Positions 13,804-17,233 of a stretch of DNA of 17,233 nucleotides are shown here, in pieces. Position 1 is the first letter of the stretch; the number at the start of each line of letters is the position of its first letter. The position numbers and the translations under genes are program-made. The stretch covers positions 1-17,233 of the forward strand of contig CAZOHN010000059.1 of the NCBI GenBank assembly GCA_964579325.1, written 5' to 3'. The stretch comes from CAZOHN01 sp964579325. GTDB taxonomy: Bacteria; Pseudomonadota; Alphaproteobacteria; Rhodobacterales; Rhodobacteraceae. The notes beneath the pieces were generated by a model that had not been told where the DNA came from, ran no database searches, and saw nothing but the letters and a program-made list of their open reading frames with translations.

Positions 13804-14712
13804 ATGAACGCCCCGCACGGCACGGTTCCGACCTTCGCCCTCTACGGCGAGACCGCCCGCTTTCCCGACATCGCCCATGTCGAGTCGATCTCGGATCGCG
13901 CCCGGGGCCTTGGCTGGTCGATCGCGCCGCACCGTCACCTCGAACTCCACCAGATCCTGTTCCTCGGCAGGGGCCGGGCCGAGGTCTCGATCGACGGCGT
14001 CCGCACCGACCTCGATGGACCCGCACTCGTGAACCTGCCGCCCGGCACGGTGCACTCGTTCCGTTTCGCCGACGACGTCGAAGGCCACGTGGTGACCTTG
14101 CCGGTGCCCGAGTGGCCCGACCTGTTTGGCCCGCAGGCCGAGACGGCGCTGTCGTGGCCCTTTGCCGGAGCCGTGCCGTCGGATCTCCTGGTGTGCGTCG
14201 AGGCCGTGACGGCGGCGCACAGAGACACTCGCCCGCATCGGCGGCTCAGGCTTCTGGCTGCCGTGCATGGGCTGGTGCTGGCCATGCTCGATGTCGGAGG
14301 GCTGCCCTCGGCCGCAGCTTCCCAACCCGATCCGCGGGTAGAGCGCCTGCGGGCCATGGCCGAGGCCACGCCGACGATTCGCCTTGGCGTCGAGGACTGT
14401 GCCCGGGCGCTGGGGCTTTCGCCCCGGCACCTGACGCGCCTGTGCCGCGCGGCGACCGGCGGGTCGGCCCAGACAGTGCTCGACGCGGCGGTGCTGCGCG
14501 AGGCGTGCCGCCTTCTCGCCTATACCCGGCTCCAGGTCGCGACCGTCGGGCATCGGCTGGGCTTCGACGACCCCAGCTACTTCACCCGATTCTTCCGGCG
14601 CCACACCGGGCTGTCACCCCGGGCCTACCGCTTGCGCTTCGACGGTGGGCCGCCGGGACCCGAAACGACAAAGGCCCCGCGCGAAGCACGGGGCCTTCGG
14701 AATTCCGGTTGA
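13804..14712 (+). CDS. pobR: AraC-family regulator PobR, activator of pobA
   Basis: A regulator of 302 residues: an N-terminal cupin-like effector domain (FALYGE near residue 11, IAPHRHLELHQILFL around 40-54, a PPGTVHSF motif near 80), then a two-part AraC helix-turn-helix (LGVEDCARALGLSPRHLTRLCR and VATVGHRLGFDDPSYFTRFF) ending in the signature GLSPRAYR. PobR proteins of this type activate pobA when 4-hydroxybenzoate binds. The start is uncertain: ATG at 13804 gives the family's usual N-terminus and leaves room for a promoter; ATG at 13768 would add 12 residues. The last 20 or so codons (after RLRFDGG) run through the rpmB terminator hairpin, so this tail is probably not part of the fold. 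Confidence 0.9.
   Translation: MNAPHGTVPTFALYGETARFPDIAHVESISDRARGLGWSIAPHRHLELHQILFLGRGRAEVSIDGVRTDLDGPALVNLPPGTVHSFRFADDVEGHVVTLPVPEWPDLFGPQAETALSWPFAGAVPSDLLVCVEAVTAAHRDTRPHRRLRLLAAVHGLVLAMLDVGGLPSAAASQPDPRVERLRAMAEATPTIRLGVEDCARALGLSPRHLTRLCRAATGGSAQTVLDAAVLREACRLLAYTRLQVATVGHRLGFDDPSYFTRFFRRHTGLSPRAYRLRFDGGPPGPETTKAPREARGLRNSG
14671..14697 (-). terminator. Rho-independent terminator of rpmB, inside the pobR coding sequence
   Basis: AAGGCCCCG (14671-14679) and CGGGGCCTT (14689-14697) form a perfect nine-base-pair stem around a nine-base loop that can pair further (GC-GAA-GC). Read on the minus strand it lies 26 bases after the rpmB stop and is followed by a T-rich TTTGTCGTTT. On the plus strand no T-tract follows, so it serves rpmB. 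It lies upstream of the pobR stop codon, so the pobR tail encodes it. Confidence 0.8.
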
Positions 14713-14722
14713 ACGGTCGCGC

Positions 14723-15025
14723 TCAGGCGGCGTCGGTCGCGGCAGCAGCGGCCTTCTTGGCGATCTCGCGCTTGATCTTCAGCGCGCGGGCCGAAAGCTC
14801 GTCGTCCTTGGCCTTGGCAAGATAGGCATCGAGCCCGCCACGGTGATCGACCGACCGGATACCGGCGGCCGAGACGCGCAGCTTGAACGACTGGCCGAGC
14901 GCATCGGACATCATCGTCACGTCGTTCAGGTTCGGCAGCCAACGACGCTTGGTCTTGTTGTTGGCGTGGCTCACGTTGTTGCCCGACATCGGGCCCTTGC
15001 CGGTCAATTCGCAGACGCGCGACAT
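14723..15025 (-). CDS. rpmB: 50S ribosomal protein L28
   Basis: Ribosomal protein of 100 residues, the usual length in alphaproteobacteria. It begins with the typical MSRVCELTGKGPMSGNNVSHA and has the basic NNKTKRRWLPNL segment that contacts 23S rRNA, then the LRVSAAGIRSVDHRGGLDAYL core and an alanine-lysine tail. Only one cysteine (Cys5) is present, so it is a zinc-free form. The ATG at 15023-15025 has a GAAGGAA ribosome binding site. It has its own terminator downstream. Housekeeping; it marks the right end of the catabolic island. Confidence 0.97.
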   Translation of the reverse strand: MSRVCELTGKGPMSGNNVSHANNKTKRRWLPNLNDVTMMSDALGQSFKLRVSAAGIRSVDHRGGLDAYLAKAKDDELSARALKIKREIAKKAAAAATDAA

Positions 15026-15066
15026 GGCGGTCGTTCCTTCGTTCGGTCTGATTCATCTAAACGCAA

Positions 15067-15091
15067 GGGGCGCCGCTTGAGAGCAGCGCCC
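15067..15091 (-). terminator. Hairpin between the endonuclease-like gene and rpmB
   Basis: GGGCGC (15068-15073) pairs with GCGCCC (15086-15091), extended by GCT/AGC around a TGAG loop after one mismatch. On the minus strand it lies 36 bases after the stop of the endonuclease/phosphatase-family gene and is followed by CCTTGCGTTT, a modest T-rich stretch. It probably ends that transcript before rpmB. Confidence 0.5.
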
Positions 15092-15127
15092 GGATCGAGG
15101 GGCTGATACCCGCACCCGCACGGGCCG

Positions 15128-16078
15128 TCAAGCGGATTGGGCCGGGTTCTGCGCTCCGAGGCCCGGAAAGTCCACCACCAGCGCGGCATGGTCGCTGGCG
15201 TGCGGCCGATGCAGCCCCACTCCGGCAAGGCGTGGTCCCGCCTCGGGACCTGCCGCGCGGCCCATCCCTTCGCGCAGGATGCGCGGACGGACCCCGGGCC
15301 AGCGGGCGGCGAGGGACGGGGAGGCAAGGAGGCCATCGGGGCGGGAGTGAAGACGCCCGGTCGGGTCTGCCCAGGTCCAGCGGTCGGCGGCGGGCAGGCG
15401 TTCCAGGAGGTCGACCGTGAAGTCGCCAAGAAGCGGCGCAATGGCGCGGCCTGCGGGACCGGGGTCGCGCGGTTCGTTGAAGTCCCCCGCGATCAGCCAG
15501 AGGCCCCCCGCGCCGCGCCGCTCGATCAACCGCCGCAGCGCCAGCGCCTCCAGCCGCCGCACCGGCCAGCTTGCCGCCGGGTCGGGCCAGGGCGCCTTGA
15601 AGTGGCAGACCCAGAGCGTGAGGTTCCCGACCTCTGCCACGAGGCAGTCGCGGCGAAAGATCGGCCGGTCGCGGGCGAGTCCGACAGGCGGCTCGAGGCC
15701 AAGGTCGGCCGGGGTCAGCGCGGCGTGACTGGCGACCCCGCGGAGAGGCACACGGCTCATCAGCGCGAGATCGAGGCCGCGTCCGTCGTTTCCGGGCAGG
15801 CAGACGCGCCACGGATAGGGCGCGACCCCTGCGGGGACCAGGATGGCATCGTGGAAGTGATCGAGGCTTGCCCGGTCGAACACCTCCTGAAGCGCCACCA
15901 CGTCGGCGTCGGCATCGCGCAGGACCTCCGCCGTCAGCCGCCGGTCGCGCCGGTCGAAGCGGGCGGCGCCGGGGCCAAGGTCGGCAGGGTCATCTCCGTC
16001 GCGCGCCCCGTCGAGCCTCGGGCCGGGCAAACCGGGGCGCAGGCGGAGGTTCTGGACGTTGAAGCTCGCGATGCGCAT
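15128..16078 (-). CDS. Endonuclease/exonuclease/phosphatase-family protein
   Basis: A 316-residue metal-dependent phosphoesterase of the EEP (DNase I/exonuclease III-like) fold. Motifs in order: SFNVQN (5-10) with its asparagine, LQEVFD with Glu65 as metal ligand, CHFK (158-161), GDFNEP (198-203) and SDH (295-297) with the general-base histidine. No signal peptide is visible, so it is probably cytoplasmic. Members cut DNA, RNA, phospholipid or inositol phosphates, and the sequence does not say which. The ATG at 16076-16078 starts directly with the conserved first strand but has no clear Shine-Dalgarno. It lies 41 bp after imuB on the same strand and may be in that operon, which would favour a DNA-related role; this is inference. 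Confidence 0.83.
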   Translation of the reverse strand: MRIASFNVQNLRLRPGLPGPRLDGARDGDDPADLGPGAARFDRRDRRLTAEVLRDADADVVALQEVFDRASLDHFHDAILVPAGVAPYPWRVCLPGNDGRGLDLALMSRVPLRGVASHAALTPADLGLEPPVGLARDRPIFRRDCLVAEVGNLTLWVCHFKAPWPDPAASWPVRRLEALALRRLIERRGAGGLWLIAGDFNEPRDPGPAGRAIAPLLGDFTVDLLERLPAADRWTWADPTGRLHSRPDGLLASPSLAARWPGVRPRILREGMGRAAGPEAGPRLAGVGLHRPHASDHAALVVDFPGLGAQNPAQSA

Positions 16079-16119
16079 GGCCGCAGGATCGGTGCAGGCG
16101 CCACCCCTGTCGAGGGGGC

Positions 16120-17233
16120 TCAGGCGAAAAGTCCGTGGCAGAACCAGCCGCCCGAGATCGCGCCGCCATGGGCGTAGAACAGCCACAGCCGCTCGCCCCC
16201 CTCGGCCTCGACCCGCCAGTAGTCGCGCGTGCCTGACCGCCATTCGGGCTCGTCGAGCCACCATTCCGGCGCGATCCGTTCAGGCCCCAGCGCCGAGGCG
16301 GTGGCGAAGTCGCGCCGACGCCAGCGGAACCGGGCGGGGAGCTTCGGCGTCTCGGGCGCCTGCACCGGCTCGGGCCGGAAGATCAGCAGCGGCCGTGGCC
16401 GCGGCGGTTCGGGCCAGGGGGCGCTGCGCGGCTCGGTCCAGGCGGCGGGGACGATGCGGGCGGCCTTCTCGGGGATGTGGCTGTCCACGGGTTCGAGCCG
16501 TACCACGGCATCGAGCCCCACCCGCGCCCCGATCCGCCCGATCAGGTCCTCGATCCCGGCTCCTGCGGCGGCCTTGGCCTGCGCGGCGGCGGCGGCGTCG
16601 AAGTGGCCGCGGTGCTGGCGGGCATGGACCGGCTCGGTCTCCACCGCCTCGACGCGCAGCATGTCGATCCCGAACCCCGCGTCGATCCCGTCGAGCTTCA
16701 TTGCCAGCAGCGGGCGGATCCGGTCGGGCTCGGCGGCGGGCCGGGCGAGGCCGACCTCGACCGAGGAGGCGCCCCGATCGGCCCGGTGCGCCTCGAGCCG
16801 CACCCGCCGCGCACCCCTGCCCGCCGCGCGCAGCTTATCGCACAGCGGCGGCAGCAGCCGGTCGAGCCCCGCAAGGATGTCGGCCTCGAGCCCGATCGGC
16901 TCGGGCAGTGTCAGCCGCACCGCAAAGAGGGTATCGGCCCGTGCGGGCGAGACTGGCTCGGGTTCGATCCCCAGCGCCTGGTCGAGCCGCCGGATCACCT
17001 CGCGCCCGAAGCGGCGGGCAAGGGGCGCGCGGGCGGGACCCATCAGGTCCTCGATCCGGCGCAAGCCGACCCGCGCGAGCGCGGCCACCGTCGCCTCGGG
17101 CAGGCGAAGCGCGGCGATGGGCAGGGGGGCGAGCGCTGCGCGGGTCTGGCCGGGCGGAGCGATGCGGCCGAGCGCGGGGCGAGGGGGTTTTCCACCCCCT
17201 CGCGCTCCCCCGAGGATATTTGGGGTCGGAAGA
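16120..17233 (-). CDS. imuB: ImuB, Y-family polymerase-like mutasome protein (3' part)
   Basis: The C-terminal 371 codons or so of ImuB, which is needed with ImuA and DnaE2 for damage-induced mutagenesis; it runs off the right edge. The visible part holds the helix-hairpin-helix segment (PETV-like RLPEATVAALARVGLRRIEDL), the little-finger DNA-binding region (PLARRFGREVIRRLDQALG, then PARADTLFAVRLTLPEP) and the C-terminal ImuB block ending RDYWRVEAEGGERLWLFYAHGG and a final HGLFA. ImuB normally lacks the polymerase catalytic acids, but that part is outside the window. Upstream of IAPPGQTR (around 17149-17166) the frame stays open but passes through an intergenic-type repeat giving low-complexity Gly/Pro residues. 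imuA and dnaE2, the usual neighbours, are not in view. Confidence 0.86.
   Translation of the reverse strand, partial: LPTPNILGGARGGGKPPRPALGRIAPPGQTRAALAPLPIAALRLPEATVAALARVGLRRIEDLMGPARAPLARRFGREVIRRLDQALGIEPEPVSPARADTLFAVRLTLPEPIGLEADILAGLDRLLPPLCDKLRAAGRGARRVRLEAHRADRGASSVEVGLARPAAEPDRIRPLLAMKLDGIDAGFGIDMLRVEAVETEPVHARQHRGHFDAAAAAQAKAAAGAGIEDLIGRIGARVGLDAVVRLEPVDSHIPEKAARIVPAAWTEPRSAPWPEPPRPRPLLIFRPEPVQAPETPKLPARFRWRRRDFATASALGPERIAPEWWLDEPEWRSGTRDYWRVEAEGGERLWLFYAHGGAISGGWFCHGLFA
17179..17233. repeat. REP-like inverted repeat of Rhodobacterales intergenic type, within imuB
   Basis: GCGAGGGGGT (17179-17188) and ACCCCCTCGC (17194-17203) form a perfect ten-base-pair stem with a five-base loop. 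Next to it, read on the minus strand, is CCCAAATATCCTCGGGGG. I recognise this string as a very common motif at gene ends in Rhodobacterales, so the element looks like a dispersed repeat. It may continue past the window edge. Confidence 0.6.

Overview
The window is GC-rich, densely packed bacterial DNA. The best fit is an alphaproteobacterium of the Rhodobacterales (Rhodobacter/Paracoccus-like). Reasons: Rhodobacterales-type MiaB, L28, PobA and ImuB sequences; TRAP transporters and FCD-type GntR regulators, which are common in that group; and an intergenic-type repeat near the right edge that is familiar from Rhodobacterales genomes. I see no tRNA, rRNA, CRISPR array, transposase or phage gene.

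Layout. Left edge (1-1239): the 5' end of miaB (minus) and a divergent glycosyltransferase-like gene. 1282-2173: a two-gene minus-strand copper unit, a DUF2946-like secreted protein followed by a PCu(A)C-type periplasmic copper chaperone. 2241-6461: a divergent hydroxycinnamate module. Three overlapping minus-strand genes (crotonase, MarR, ACMSD-type amidohydrolase) face a feruloyl/p-coumaroyl-CoA synthetase across a shared AT-rich promoter region. 6545-7762: a second MarR and an FCD-type GntR regulator. 7767-9167: a SpuC-like class III aminotransferase (minus) with a 432-bp regulatory gap upstream. 9600-12532: a complete three-part TRAP transporter (P, Q, M). 12542-14712: pobA (4-hydroxybenzoate 3-hydroxylase) with divergent AraC-type pobR. 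14723-17233: a return to housekeeping genes, namely rpmB (L28), an endonuclease/exonuclease/phosphatase-family protein and the 3' part of imuB.

How the genes work together (inference): the region from about 2.2 to 14.7 kb reads as an island for plant phenolics. The TRAP system would import an aromatic acid and the CoA synthetase would activate it. The crotonase keeps both acid residues of a true hydratase, so it would hydrate rather than cleave. The amidohydrolase resembles, by gene content, CouO of the beta-oxidative deacetylating route of Rhodococcus. The product from p-coumarate would be 4-hydroxybenzoate, the substrate of PobA. No aldehyde dehydrogenase and no vanillate demethylase is present, which fits a p-coumarate route without a free aldehyde. 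The 3-hydroxyacyl-CoA dehydrogenase this route needs is not in the window. A polyamine-type aminotransferase with its own GntR neighbour, placed inside the island, raises the possibility that amine-conjugated phenolics are the natural substrate.

Points to check first: the crotonase active site, the face-to-face promoters at 4435-4483, the palindromes around 9273-9458, an rpmB terminator lying inside the pobR coding sequence, and an intergenic-type repeat apparently translated within imuB.
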